Positions 26,001 to 34,567 are shown, counted from the stretch's first letter. The stretch is 64,000 nucleotides of DNA from Streptomyces profundus (GCF_020740535.1 NZ_CP082362.1:5330501-5394500); one strand, 5' to 3'. Made by a program: numbers and translations. Notes: generated from the sequence alone by a model not told the origin.

Positions 26001-28852
26001 CGCTCAACACCCGGTCCATGCTGGCCCTCGTCCACCGGAGGGCGGGGGAGCACCGGCGGTCGATCGAGCTCTACGAGGAGTTGCTCGCCGACCGGATCCG
26101 ACTCCAGGGGCCAGCACACCCGGATGTGCTCTACACCCAGGAGATCATCGCCAACGGCTGGTTCTCGGCGGGCGACTTCCCCCGGGCCGCCGAGGCGTTC
26201 GCCGCCCTGGTCGTGCGACGCGCCGACGTCCAGGGCCCCGACCACCCGGACATACTGGACACCCGGCTCTCCGTCGCCACCAGCCTTCGGGAAGCGGGCC
26301 ACCACCGGCGGGCGGTGGAGCGGTACGAGGCGCTGCTGGCGGATCTGACGCGGGTGCGCGGCACGGAGCACGAGGACACCCTCCAGTGCCGCAACGCCCT
26401 CGCCTTCACCCGGCAGTTGGCCGGCGAGCACGCGGCGGCGGTGGCGGAGATGGAGCGGTTGGTCGCCGACCGCACCCGGCTGCTGGGCGCCGACCACGTG
26501 CTGACGCTGGTGAGCCGGGCGAACCTGGCCAACGCCCACAACAGCGCGGACGATCACGCCCGGGCGCTGGCCGGCTACGAGCAACTGGTCGCCGACGCCG
26601 AACGGGTCCTCGGCCGTGACCACCCCCGCACCCTCGACTACCGCGACAGTCACGCGACGGCCTGCCGGAGCGCCCGCCGACTCACCCGCGCCATCGCGCT
26701 CTTCGAGGACCTGCTGCGGGATCGGATCAGGGTGCTGGGGCCCGATCACTCCGACACGCTCGACAGCAGGGACATGCTCAACCTGGTCCTGCTGCGCGCC
26801 TGCCGCTACCGCGAAGCCGTGGCGGCCTGCGAGGAGTTGGTGCGGGACCGCACCGGGATCCAGGGCCCGCAGCACCCGGCGACGCTGATCAGCCGGTCCA
26901 ATCTGGCCCTCGCCCACCTGGAGTGGGGCGACCACCAGCGCGCGGTAGCCGAGTTCGGGACGCTGCTCGCCGACCACCTCGCCATCAAGGGCCCCGACCA
27001 CCCGGACGTGTTGGACACCCGGCTCTCCGTCGCGAACAGCCTTCGGGGAGCGGGCCACTACCGGCGGGCGGTGGAGCGGTACGAGGAGCTGCTGGCGGAT
27101 CTGACCCGGGTGTACGGCACGGAGCACGAGGACACCCTCCAGTGCCGCAACGCCCTCGCCTTCGCCCGGCAGTTGGCCGGCGCGTACCCGGCGGCGGTGG
27201 CGGAGATGGAGTCGCTGGTCGCCGACCGCGCGCGGATCCATGGCGCCGACCGTCTGCTGACCCTGGTCAGCCGCGCGAACCTGGCCTACGCCCGCCGGGC
27301 GTCCGGGGACCATCCGCGGGCCCTGGCGGACTACGAGCGGCTGGTCGCCGACGCCGAGCGCATCCTCGGTCCCGACCACTCCTCGACCGTCGGCTTCCGG
27401 CGCGACCTCGCCCACGCCTGCGGAGACGCCCGCGACCACCACCGCGCTCTCGCGCTCCGTGAGGAACTGGTGCGGGACAGCACGCGGCTCCTCGGCCCCG
27501 ACCATCCCGACACGCTGGTGGCCCGCCAGTGGGTGGCCCACGAGGGGCGCGAGGCCGGTGGTCACGCCGCCGCCGTCGCCCTCTTCGAACCGCTGGTGGC
27601 CGACAGCGTCCGGGTGCTGGGCGCGGAGCACGACGACACCCTCGCCTGCCGCGTTCTCCTCGGCTATGCCCGGCAGTTGGCCGGCGAGCACGCGGCGGCG
27701 GTCGCGGAGCTGGCGGAGCTGGTCGCCGACCGCACCCGGCTCCAGGGCCCCGACCACCCGGACACCCTCACCAACCGGGATGACCTCGCCGAGGCGTGCC
27801 GGGCGGCCGGCGACCACGCGCGGGCCGCCGCGCTCTACGACGAACTGGCCGCCGATCGCGAGCGGATCCAGGGCCCCGACCACGGGGACACCCTGGCCAC
27901 CCGCGGCGCCGGGGCGCTGGCCGTCATCGCGCTCGGGCGGGCCAGGGAGGCGGTGGACCGCTGCGCCGCGCTGGTCGCGGACCACGAACGGGTGTGGGGC
28001 GCCGACCACGCCGAGACGCTGGCCAGCCGCGAACGGCTCGCCTACGCCTGGCTGCGCGCCGGCGATCCCCGGCGGGCGATCGCCCTCTTCGAGGCCGTCG
28101 TCGCCGACCGCGCCCGGGCCGTCGGCCTCGGCCTCCCCGACACCGTCGAGGGGGTCGCCGCCGCCCACCGGCGCGGGCGGGCCGAGTTGCCCACCGTCGA
28201 CGCCTGTCTGCGGCGCCTCCTGGACATCACCCACCCCACCGCCATGGACGCGCTGGCCGAGGCGTACGCCGCGGCGGGGGAGCCGGAGCGCGCCGAGGCG
28301 CTCTTCGCCGCCCTCGCCGACGGGCGCGGACAGGTGCTGGGCGAGAACCACCCCCGCACGCTGGAGAGCCGCACCGGCGCCGTGCTCGCCCGCGCCGTCA
28401 AGGACCCGGGCGGCGCCGCCCGCGCCACCGCCCGGCTGCTCGCGGACTGGGAACGGGCGCTCGGCGCGCGCCACCCCCGCGTCCAGGCCGTCCGCCGGCG
28501 GCTGTTGGCGTCCCGCCCGTCCTGGACGCCCCGGCTGACGCTGCTCGCCGACGAGGTGCGCGCGGGGGAGCCGGTCCCCGTCGAGCTTGGCCTGGAGCGC
28601 GCCGGTCCGCGGGCGGACGGGGAGGCGCCGCTTCCGCTGCTGCTGCTGGTGGCCGCGTCCCGTTCGGCGGCGTCGGTCGAGCCCCAGGTCGCCGAGTACA
28701 CCGCCGGGGACGAGCCGGCCGTCTTCACCTTCACCGCGTGGGAACCAGGAGCACACCGGCTGCGGTTCACCGTGTACGACCGGGAGATCGGCGTCGTCCT
28801 CCAGGATCTGGAGACCGGTATCGACGTGCTGCCCGGCGTGGGGAGGGACTGA
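23015..28852 (+). CDS. STAND (NB-ARC) ATPase with about 30 TPR units, sensor of a CHAT system
   Basis: 1945 residues from ATG 23015. Residues 75-420 form an NB-ARC/STAND NTPase: P-loop GLGGVGKTT (109-117), Walker B WLLVFDNAED (182-191), ELGHLPLALAQAGAYL, and a winged-helix region with the terminal His motif MITLTERTVTVHRLVQ. From about 485 to 1830 there are some 30 tandem 42-residue TPR units of the kinesin-light-chain kind (G-x-D-H-P-x-T-L ... AGDHxRAV ... LVADRTRVQ). The last 110 residues are a beta-sandwich-like domain. STAND proteins oligomerise on ligand binding to the repeats; the output here is surely the CHAT protease encoded four bases downstream. Codon 176 (23540-23542) is TTA. A short N-terminal segment is itself duplicated (QRGEAQP twice). 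Confidence 0.93.
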   Translation: MITVERLRQRGEAQPGQRGEAQPADHEFGDARPARAEADASGNPHREQRVQLPPDAIAAAAAIDAPDGLHNLPPEAADTLVGRIDDLRRVRAALIRGEGVIAQAHTLHGLGGVGKTTLALHYARTHRADHTLVWWIVAESREQVDAALADLAVRLHPGWALTALPKLRTEWALAWLRSHRDWLLVFDNAEDPADLNPYLGRLRGRGHQLVTSRRADGWHRDAVPLRLDVLSPSPAVDLLSRLALPHRAVTAEERREATALAAELGHLPLALAQAGAYLHQTGASFAAYRALLAEIPEAVLDTAAGPAEATRTIARIWRTTLGAVDRVDPIAALLLHALAWYAPEAVPRDVLTEAGPAADVERALGVLADYSMITLTERTVTVHRLVQTVLRAATAEAAAGRRWAEAALGQALPEGPRAHRAAQERWQALLPHIQALAATRPADVRPDEPTVRLYRRAADELTARDQKTLAITLLEAVADGRAALLGPDHPDTLDSRHTLAEVQATDGDPQRAVALSRELVAARARLSGPDHPATLASRHTLAFALRKAEDYRRAADEFASLVDDRTRVLGADHRDTLDSRDGLAYARQLAGDHRRAVVEYELVVGERTALFGADDEATLASRNSLAYACRDAGDYARSIALYQEAVADRTRVLGPDHPDTLTSRGWLAHAQRVAGDHRAAVAAFAALVADRTRVQGADHPETLGSRTALAYARQSAGELPRAIREMEELLADRTRAQGADHPGVLRERENLARACRAAGHHLRAVELYERAVADRARVQGRGHPAALDVRNDLAYALVDAGDHPRAIRHFQALLSQRVRVQGPEHGATLAARRNVAYAYRSAGHHTQAISWYLRVIADTARALGPDHPNTLVSRRWLAAARRQARQNAAAVAECEALLADRTRVQGADHPATLTARHDLAYTRHCAEDHAGAVREFEALVADRVRLQGADHDASLNERWWLAVARDGAGDHRRAIGLFEELLADRVRAQGPGHAETLNTRSMLALVHRRAGEHRRSIELYEELLADRIRLQGPAHPDVLYTQEIIANGWFSAGDFPRAAEAFAALVVRRADVQGPDHPDILDTRLSVATSLREAGHHRRAVERYEALLADLTRVRGTEHEDTLQCRNALAFTRQLAGEHAAAVAEMERLVADRTRLLGADHVLTLVSRANLANAHNSADDHARALAGYEQLVADAERVLGRDHPRTLDYRDSHATACRSARRLTRAIALFEDLLRDRIRVLGPDHSDTLDSRDMLNLVLLRACRYREAVAACEELVRDRTGIQGPQHPATLISRSNLALAHLEWGDHQRAVAEFGTLLADHLAIKGPDHPDVLDTRLSVANSLRGAGHYRRAVERYEELLADLTRVYGTEHEDTLQCRNALAFARQLAGAYPAAVAEMESLVADRARIHGADRLLTLVSRANLAYARRASGDHPRALADYERLVADAERILGPDHSSTVGFRRDLAHACGDARDHHRALALREELVRDSTRLLGPDHPDTLVARQWVAHEGREAGGHAAAVALFEPLVADSVRVLGAEHDDTLACRVLLGYARQLAGEHAAAVAELAELVADRTRLQGPDHPDTLTNRDDLAEACRAAGDHARAAALYDELAADRERIQGPDHGDTLATRGAGALAVIALGRAREAVDRCAALVADHERVWGADHAETLASRERLAYAWLRAGDPRRAIALFEAVVADRARAVGLGLPDTVEGVAAAHRRGRAELPTVDACLRRLLDITHPTAMDALAEAYAAAGEPERAEALFAALADGRGQVLGENHPRTLESRTGAVLARAVKDPGGAARATARLLADWERALGARHPRVQAVRRRLLASRPSWTPRLTLLADEVRAGEPVPVELGLERAGPRADGEAPLPLLLLVAASRSAASVEPQVAEYTAGDEPAVFTFTAWEPGAHRLRFTVYDREIGVVLQDLETGIDVLPGVGRD
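24468..28500 (+). repeat. 126-bp tandem repeat array encoding TPR units, with a 756-bp-offset duplication
   Basis: About 30 in-frame units of 126 bp (42 codons). Most units differ, but the three-unit block starting near 26233 recurs near 26989 at an offset of exactly 756 bp (six units) with only scattered differences over roughly 225 bp. This implies a recent internal duplication or gene conversion. The array is part of the STAND gene and is not intergenic. Confidence 0.85.
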
Positions 28853-28856
28853 GCAG

Positions 28857-30143
28857 GTGCCGAAAGAGCTGACCGTGGACATCATCCACAACCCGTCGTT
28901 CGACTTCTCGCTGCTCCCGCCGCGCGAACGGGACCCGGAGGGGCGGCTGAGGGTGCGGGAGCCGCTGGACCTGGTGGTGATGCTCCGCCAGCACAGCCCG
29001 GACCGGCTGCATATCGCGGCCCTCGCGCACGGGCGGCGTACCCCGAAGAACGGCACCCCGAACGCCTATCTCACCGTGACGGCCGGCGAGATACTCCAGG
29101 CCGCCGCGCGGCTGCGCTCGATCTGGCGCGACCAGCTGGTCCGTCACCAGCCCCTGGACGAGGACGACATGCCGGTCGGCGGCTACCCGTTCAGCGAGGC
29201 GGTCGACCTCGGCGCGCATGCCGAGCCGGCCCGCAGGCTGACCGAGAACCTCGTCGACGAGGGCCACTACTTCCTGGTGGAGAAGCTGCTCGCCGGCACC
29301 GACCGGGAGATCAGCGGGTTCCGCGCCTTCCTGCTGGAGACGCTCGCCGGCGAGGAGCGGATGCGCGTCTCGTTCGACTCGGATCTCCATCTGCCCTGGC
29401 CGATGCTGGCCGTGCGGCTGCCGGACGGCGAGGATCCCCGGCACGGGTTCCTCGGCTACCGGCACCAGATCGAGCAGACCGGCTCCTCCGCCTACGCGCC
29501 GGCCCAGGTGGACGCGAACACCCACGCGTTCCCCGTCACCAGCCTCAACACCGACTCCACCCTCGACGCGGTCGGCCGGGCCCCCGAGATCCGCAAGCTG
29601 CTCGCCGAACGGTCCCGACTCACCGTGCGCACCCGCTCGGAGCGGCTGCTGGAGGCGCTCGCCGCGCCCGTCCTCGACGAGGACGTCATGTACTTCTGGT
29701 GCCATGGCGCCTTTGTCGAGAACGGCTCCCCCCATCCGCACCTGGCCGTCCGGCTCTCCGACAGCCTGCCCATCGACGCCGATCTGGTGGAGCGCAAACG
29801 CGGCCCCCACCATGGCTCGACCGACGCGCTCTTCCGCCCCTTCGTGCTCCTCAACGCCTGCCACACCGGCCAGACCGCGCCCGAGCCCGGGCTGAAACAC
29901 CTCGGTGGCGCGCTGGTCAAACTCGGTGCCGACGGGGTCCTCGGGCCACAGATCGAGATACCCCAACTCTTCGCCTCCGAATACGCGTTGGCCTTTCTGG
30001 GGCACTATCTGAGCGGCGCGGGCACCGCCGGGGAGATCGCCATGGCGCTGGTCCGCCGGTTCGTCGACGACCACCACAACCCGCTGGCCCTGACGTACTC
30101 CGTCTACTGCGGGATCGACAGCCGGCTGGAGACCGCCCCTTGA
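28857..30143 (+). CDS. CHAT-domain caspase-like protease
   Basis: 428 residues from GTG 28857, preceded by GGGAGGGA. The C-terminal half (about 230-428) is a CHAT domain: catalytic His283 in MYFWCHGAF and Cys335 in VLLNACHTG, then a GGALVKLGADGVLGPQ segment and an end that matches CHAT architecture. The N-terminal 200 residues are a mixed alpha/beta region probably used to dock the STAND partner. CHAT proteases cut a target or activate a second effector on sensing. It is coupled to the TPR-STAND gene (4-nt gap) and overlaps the next gene (TTGA). Confidence 0.92.
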   Translation: MPKELTVDIIHNPSFDFSLLPPRERDPEGRLRVREPLDLVVMLRQHSPDRLHIAALAHGRRTPKNGTPNAYLTVTAGEILQAAARLRSIWRDQLVRHQPLDEDDMPVGGYPFSEAVDLGAHAEPARRLTENLVDEGHYFLVEKLLAGTDREISGFRAFLLETLAGEERMRVSFDSDLHLPWPMLAVRLPDGEDPRHGFLGYRHQIEQTGSSAYAPAQVDANTHAFPVTSLNTDSTLDAVGRAPEIRKLLAERSRLTVRTRSERLLEALAAPVLDEDVMYFWCHGAFVENGSPHPHLAVRLSDSLPIDADLVERKRGPHHGSTDALFRPFVLLNACHTGQTAPEPGLKHLGGALVKLGADGVLGPQIEIPQLFASEYALAFLGHYLSGAGTAGEIAMALVRRFVDDHHNPLALTYSVYCGIDSRLETAP

Positions 30144-31156
30144 CCCCCACCGTGCTCCACCTCGACGAGCGGGGGCGGCTGCGCCCCGCCGACGGCTCGG
30201 CGCCCGTGCCGCCGGACCGGATCGCCGAGCATCTCGACCGGACGCTGCGGGTGCCCGAGCGGGCGACCGACCTCTACGTCTATGTCCACGGCTGGCAGAC
30301 GCCGCCCCGCGCCGCCCTGCGCAGCGCCGGCCGACTGCTCGACGCGGCACGGGGGTTGGCCGCCTCGGCCCCCGGGGACTATCCGGGGCTCGCGGGCGGC
30401 TACCGGCCCTGGTGCGTGGTCGTCTGCTGGCCGTCGTCCAGCGCGCCGACGCCCGCCGGCTACCGCCGGGTCCGCGACCGGGCGCACGCGATGAGCGCGC
30501 CGGGCGTCGGCCAGGCCGCGCACGTTCTCGGCTATCTGCTGGGATACCTGGACGCCCACCGGGTGAGCCCCGACGATCCGGCGGTGCTCACCAACCGTGC
30601 CGGGCAGTATCTCCATCTCGTCGGCCACTCCTTCGGCGGCCGGTTCCTCTGCGAGGCGGCCCAGTGGGCGGCCGACCCCGGGCGGGCGCCGCGCGTGCTG
30701 GGCTGGAGCACCCCCGTCGACCCCCGACGTCCGTTCACCGTGGACAGCTCCCTGGTCTTCCAGATGGCCGCCCCCAGGGACAGCTTCACCACCCGCTTCC
30801 CCGCCCTCTTCGAGGGCGAGGGGCGCCTTCGGGCCCCGCTGCGCGGCCCGCTCGTCCTCACCTACTCGCGGTGGGACCGGGCCACCGGGTTCTGGCATCT
30901 GCGGGCCGAGGGCGCCGCCGGCATCGGGCACTCAGGCGTCGGGGCCGCCCCCGTGCCGCAGTTCACCACCCGGCTCAGGCCGCCGGGGGAGCCCTACGCG
31001 AGGCGGCTGCTCGACCACCGGATCGTCAACGTCGACGCGAGCCGACGCTTCAGGGGCGGCCGGGTGAGCCGGCTGCTCCCCGCGGGGGCGCACTCCGACT
31101 TCCACCACCCGGACTCCGCCCATCTGCTGCTCAGCCTCGCCGCGCTCTCCCGCTGA
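30140..31156 (+). CDS. alpha/beta hydrolase, third gene of the CHAT operon
   Basis: 338 residues from a TTG that overlaps the CHAT stop. The fold is an alpha/beta hydrolase: oxyanion strand LYVYVHGWQT (45-54), nucleophile elbow GHSFGG (Ser164), and a late ADS-HLLL stretch. A plausible catalytic His lies in the C-terminal AHSDFHHPDSAH segment. There is no signal peptide, so it is intracellular. In this context it may be a lipase/esterase effector cleaved or freed by the CHAT protease, or a regulator of it. The parallel with the hydrolase at the start of the VMAP operon is notable. The substrate is unknown. Confidence 0.8.
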   Translation: MTPTVLHLDERGRLRPADGSAPVPPDRIAEHLDRTLRVPERATDLYVYVHGWQTPPRAALRSAGRLLDAARGLAASAPGDYPGLAGGYRPWCVVVCWPSSSAPTPAGYRRVRDRAHAMSAPGVGQAAHVLGYLLGYLDAHRVSPDDPAVLTNRAGQYLHLVGHSFGGRFLCEAAQWAADPGRAPRVLGWSTPVDPRRPFTVDSSLVFQMAAPRDSFTTRFPALFEGEGRLRAPLRGPLVLTYSRWDRATGFWHLRAEGAAGIGHSGVGAAPVPQFTTRLRPPGEPYARRLLDHRIVNVDASRRFRGGRVSRLLPAGAHSDFHHPDSAHLLLSLAALSR

Positions 31157-31171
31157 GCCCTCCTGGCCGCG

Positions 31172-33301
31172 TCAGTAGCTGCGCTGGCCCCTGATGTCGT
31201 CCGCCTCGGTCAGCCGCTCCCCGGCGACGGCGGTCACCACCGTGCCCTCCGGCGTCTCGCACCAGGTCAGCAGCTTCAGCCCGGCCCGGTCCAGCACGAT
31301 CTCCCGACTGCCCGCGCAGGAGCCGGCGGCCTCCGGCAGCTCGGCGTACGGGCTCAACTCCGGCGCGAACTCGCCCTCGTCGTCCGCCTCCTGCGCCAGC
31401 GCCAGCACGGTGCCGGACGCGGTCACCCCGTAGACGAGCAGGGACTCGTGGCCGGCCGCCGCCGGCGCGCCGCCGACAAACGCCGCCTCCAGCGGTTCGG
31501 GCCCCCCGTGGATCTCCCGGTACGCGCTCTCGACGAACCGCCGTGGCCCGTCCGCCAGCACCGTCTCGCCCCAGACGTCCGTCAGCGCGTACAGCGAGCC
31601 GCCGCTCAGCCAGGCGACGGGGTGTTCCCCGACGAGCGTGGCCGTCGGACGCAGCGGCAGCTCGGTGTCCGCCGGCAGTTCGGCGACCAGGACCGTGTCG
31701 GAGGAGTCGTCGAACAGCAGCACCGGCCCGTCGAAGTCCTCCCGGCACCAGTGGCCCACCAGCACGAGGGAGCGGTCGATGGCGCCGGCCTCGCTCAGAT
31801 ACGGCGCGTACGGGCAGCCCAGCGCGGTGACCTGGTCGAAGGTCAGGGGAGCGGAACGGTGCGGGGCCTCGGCCTCCGTCACGTCGCCCTGGTACTGGGG
31901 CAGCGGCGGCACCTTGGTGTAGCGCGGCGTGACGCAGCCGTTGGTGACCAGGTAGGGAGACCGCGCGACGCGCGGGGAGAAGGGGGACAGGTCCGGCGCG
32001 ATCATCCGGAAGCAGGAGCCGGCGTCCTCCAGTCCCTCGGCGGAGAGCACCGTGCCGTCGCGCTGCCGCACTTCGAGCAGGTAGTTCGGCTGCTCCAGAT
32101 AGAACTCCCACACCTGGCCCAGCGGAACCACGGGCCGCCAGTCGAAGCCGCCGCCGTCGTCCCCCTCGTAGGGGTGGGTGCCGGTCAGGAACATCCAGCT
32201 CCTGGCCGGGTTCTCAAAGCGGTGGCCCGGCTCCGGCAGGGCCGTCTCGCGCAGCACCTCGCCCGAGCCGCCGTCGAGGGTGACCAGCGTGGTGGCGTCC
32301 GCGACCACATGCACGGTGCAGAAGTCGGAGACGCCGACCTGGCCGATACGGCCCGGGTACGCGGGCAGTTCCGGGTCCTCCCGCGCGCCCTCGTAGCGCA
32401 CGGTGTAGCGCCAGCGCTCCGTCCCGTCAGCGGTGTCATAGCCGATCACCGCGTCCTCGCCGTCGCCCGCCTCCACCGACACCAGGGTGCTGGCCACGGT
32501 CAGCGGATCGTCGTCGTGCTCAAGGGGCACCTCGCCGTCCTCGTACGGCGGTTGGTCGAGCAGACAGGTGGTCAGCGCCGCGGCGCCCGGCAGCGTCTCC
32601 TGCCACAGCACCTCGGTCGGCTCGAAGTGCGGGACACGCTCGTGGTGTTCGCCGTAGGACACCTCGACGCCCGTGTCGCGCTCCCCGGGCGGCACCGGCT
32701 GGGACGTCGCGTCCACCCGCGAGTCCGCCTCCCCGCCGCGCTGGAAGGACTGCGCGCCGTAGCCGCCGCCGACCCCCGCCAACCCGGCCAGCAGCACACC
32801 GGCGAGTGTCGCCGCCGTGAGCCGCCTGGCCCTGGCCCTGGCGTCGCCGGTGCCGGCCGGCGGCAGCCAGGAGACCCGGCGCCGGGACAGCAGGAAGCAG
32901 AGCGCCGCGGCGACCAGGGCGGCCGAGGCGGCGAGCAACGCCGCCACGGGGCGGCCCGGTTCGGTGGCGGAAGCGAACAGCTCCGGCGGATCGGCCTCGA
33001 CCGTCCCGCCCAGGTACCCGATCACGGCGAGCGCCGCCGTCAGCGCCGCCAGCGTGCCGGCCAGCCGGAGGCCGCGCCGCGCGCCCAGGCCGCCGAGCAG
33101 GGTCAGCCAGGCGAGCAGCGCCGTGGCCGCCACCCACCAGGGCGCCGAGCCCAGTTCGTCGAACGGCGCGTCGGCCCACGGGGACAGCGCGGCGAGCGCG
33201 AGCGCCGCCAGCGCGCCACCGAACAGCGCCGGGCCCCACCACCAGCGCCCCGCCGGCCGCGCGGGGGAGTGCTTGGCCGGTTCCTCAGGTGCGGCCGACA
33301 C
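31172..33301 (-). CDS. membrane protein with extracellular beta-propeller-like domain
   Basis: 709 residues from GTG 33301 with GGGAGGG upstream. Four or five hydrophobic segments fill residues 20-190. The remaining 510 residues are predicted extracytoplasmic, rich in Trp, Asp and Glu, with repeated strands (VIGYDTADGTERWRY; LVTLDGGSGEVLRETALPEP) of the PQQ/quinoprotein-like propeller type. No enzyme motif is visible and I do not recognise a family with a known job. It converges on the CHAT operon with 15 bp between stops and shares no promoter with it. It may be a surface sensor or scaffold. Confidence 0.75.
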   Translation of the reverse strand: MSAAPEEPAKHSPARPAGRWWWGPALFGGALAALALAALSPWADAPFDELGSAPWWVAATALLAWLTLLGGLGARRGLRLAGTLAALTAALAVIGYLGGTVEADPPELFASATEPGRPVAALLAASAALVAAALCFLLSRRRVSWLPPAGTGDARARARRLTAATLAGVLLAGLAGVGGGYGAQSFQRGGEADSRVDATSQPVPPGERDTGVEVSYGEHHERVPHFEPTEVLWQETLPGAAALTTCLLDQPPYEDGEVPLEHDDDPLTVASTLVSVEAGDGEDAVIGYDTADGTERWRYTVRYEGAREDPELPAYPGRIGQVGVSDFCTVHVVADATTLVTLDGGSGEVLRETALPEPGHRFENPARSWMFLTGTHPYEGDDGGGFDWRPVVPLGQVWEFYLEQPNYLLEVRQRDGTVLSAEGLEDAGSCFRMIAPDLSPFSPRVARSPYLVTNGCVTPRYTKVPPLPQYQGDVTEAEAPHRSAPLTFDQVTALGCPYAPYLSEAGAIDRSLVLVGHWCREDFDGPVLLFDDSSDTVLVAELPADTELPLRPTATLVGEHPVAWLSGGSLYALTDVWGETVLADGPRRFVESAYREIHGGPEPLEAAFVGGAPAAAGHESLLVYGVTASGTVLALAQEADDEGEFAPELSPYAELPEAAGSCAGSREIVLDRAGLKLLTWCETPEGTVVTAVAGERLTEADDIRGQRSY

Positions 33302-33415
33302 GGGCGCCCTCCCTCTTCTCGTCCCCGACCCGGCTGGCGCCGTCAGAGGTGTTCCCCATCGCGAACATGGCCAACGACGTTACCGGGTGGGGCCGTTCCC
33401 CGCACCAGGGGGTGG

Positions 33416-34567
33416 TCAGCTCTGGGGCAGGGGCTCCAGCAGCTGGTCGAAGCCGGAGCCCCGGCAGGCCCACACCATCGGCCCCAGCTCGTGCTCGGCG
33501 TCGGTCAGCAGACACGAGTCGAGAAGCGCGCCAAGGCCCTCCGCGTCCAGATCGGGGGAGACGAAGACCAGATGCTGACCCCGGTCGCCCTGGTGCGGAT
33601 CCCAGTCCACCAGAGCGGCGGCCCGCCGCTCCGGCGGCACCTCGGACCAGGCCGCCTCGGGCAGCGACGCCAGCCAGGGACCGATCCGGTCGACGCAGAG
33701 CGCCCCGCCGACGGCCTCCCAGGAGAGCATGGCGTCGAACCGGTCCGCCAGCCAGAACCGCCCCCGGCTGCGCAGCGCCGCACAGGCCAACTCCGGCAGC
33801 GCGGCGTAGAGCCGGTCCGGATGGAACGGGCGACGGGCCCGCCACACCCGGGTGGTCACCCCGTGGCCGGTGCCGTCCTGCGGGAGCAGCGCCGTCGCCG
33901 GATGCACCCGCGCCGCCGCGGCCACCGCGTCGAACCCCGCGGTGACCACGCGCGGGAACGCGGGATCCGCCGGGCCCGTCAGCCGGGCCAGCGGGTGCAG
34001 CTGCGCCAGCAGCGCGCGGTCGGTGGCGTCAGGCTCGGCCTCCCCCGCCACCAGGGCCAGCACCGGGGCGTACTCCAACTGCCGGGCGAACGTGTCTCCC
34101 ACGGTGCGGTGGTCGCTCGGCGCGGCGGCCAGGCCGACATCGGCGAGATCGTCGGTGTTCGCCAGGCACGGCCGCACCAGGGCCGGGTCGATCGCGGTGA
34201 CGACCCCCACCAGGGAGAGCCGCTCCTGGTCCGCCGCGCCGAGCAGCCGGGCGATCGCCTGCGGCTCGACGGAGTCCCACAGCTCGACGACGGCCAGGGC
34301 GCACAACACACCGCTGTCCGCGAGCCGTTCCAGCTCGGGCAGCAGGTCCTCGCGCAGCGCGCAGCAGGCGCAGTCGTTGACCAGGGGCGCCTCCCCGCTG
34401 TCCACCGGGCCGCCGCCGTCCCGCAGCACCCGGCGGACGGTGCTCTCGGCGGCGCCGGTGAGGTCGTGGTGCAGCGCCACACTGCGGGGCACCAGCCGCA
34501 GCAGCGCGTCCACGGTGGCCCGCCTGGCGTCCGCGTGCAGCCCGCCGACGATCACCACGGGCAGCAT
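33416..34567 (-). CDS. CobW-like protein of the zinc-limitation operon, P-loop degenerate
   Basis: 383 residues. The layout is that of COG0523/CobW GTPases: a first strand LPVVIVGGL, the metal motif DCACCALR (Cys66, 68, 69; family consensus C-x-C-C), and the C-terminal domain ending in WACRGSGFDQ. However, the loop that should be G-x-x-G-x-G-K-T reads GGLHADARRAT, with no GK[ST]. It could bind zinc through the cysteines but may not hydrolyse GTP. It is the last gene of the ribosomal-protein set and overlaps the bL31 stop by one base (TGATG), so it is translationally coupled. Its likely role is zinc delivery or zinc-dependent enzyme support under zinc starvation. Confidence 0.85.
   Translation of the reverse strand: MLPVVIVGGLHADARRATVDALLRLVPRSVALHHDLTGAAESTVRRVLRDGGGPVDSGEAPLVNDCACCALREDLLPELERLADSGVLCALAVVELWDSVEPQAIARLLGAADQERLSLVGVVTAIDPALVRPCLANTDDLADVGLAAAPSDHRTVGDTFARQLEYAPVLALVAGEAEPDATDRALLAQLHPLARLTGPADPAFPRVVTAGFDAVAAAARVHPATALLPQDGTGHGVTTRVWRARRPFHPDRLYAALPELACAALRSRGRFWLADRFDAMLSWEAVGGALCVDRIGPWLASLPEAAWSEVPPERRAAALVDWDPHQGDRGQHLVFVSPDLDAEGLGALLDSCLLTDAEHELGPMVWACRGSGFDQLLEPLPQS

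Noticed and set aside
24468..28500. Possible CRISPR-like array
   Set aside because: Repeats are 126 bp, in frame, without unique spacers of constant length, and translate to TPR units.
23540..29056. 1838-codon open frame on the minus strand antisense to the STAND gene
   Set aside because: It lacks recognisable domains; long antisense frames are expected in G/C-rich DNA with repeated codon patterns. The plus-strand frame has a full NB-ARC and TPR array.
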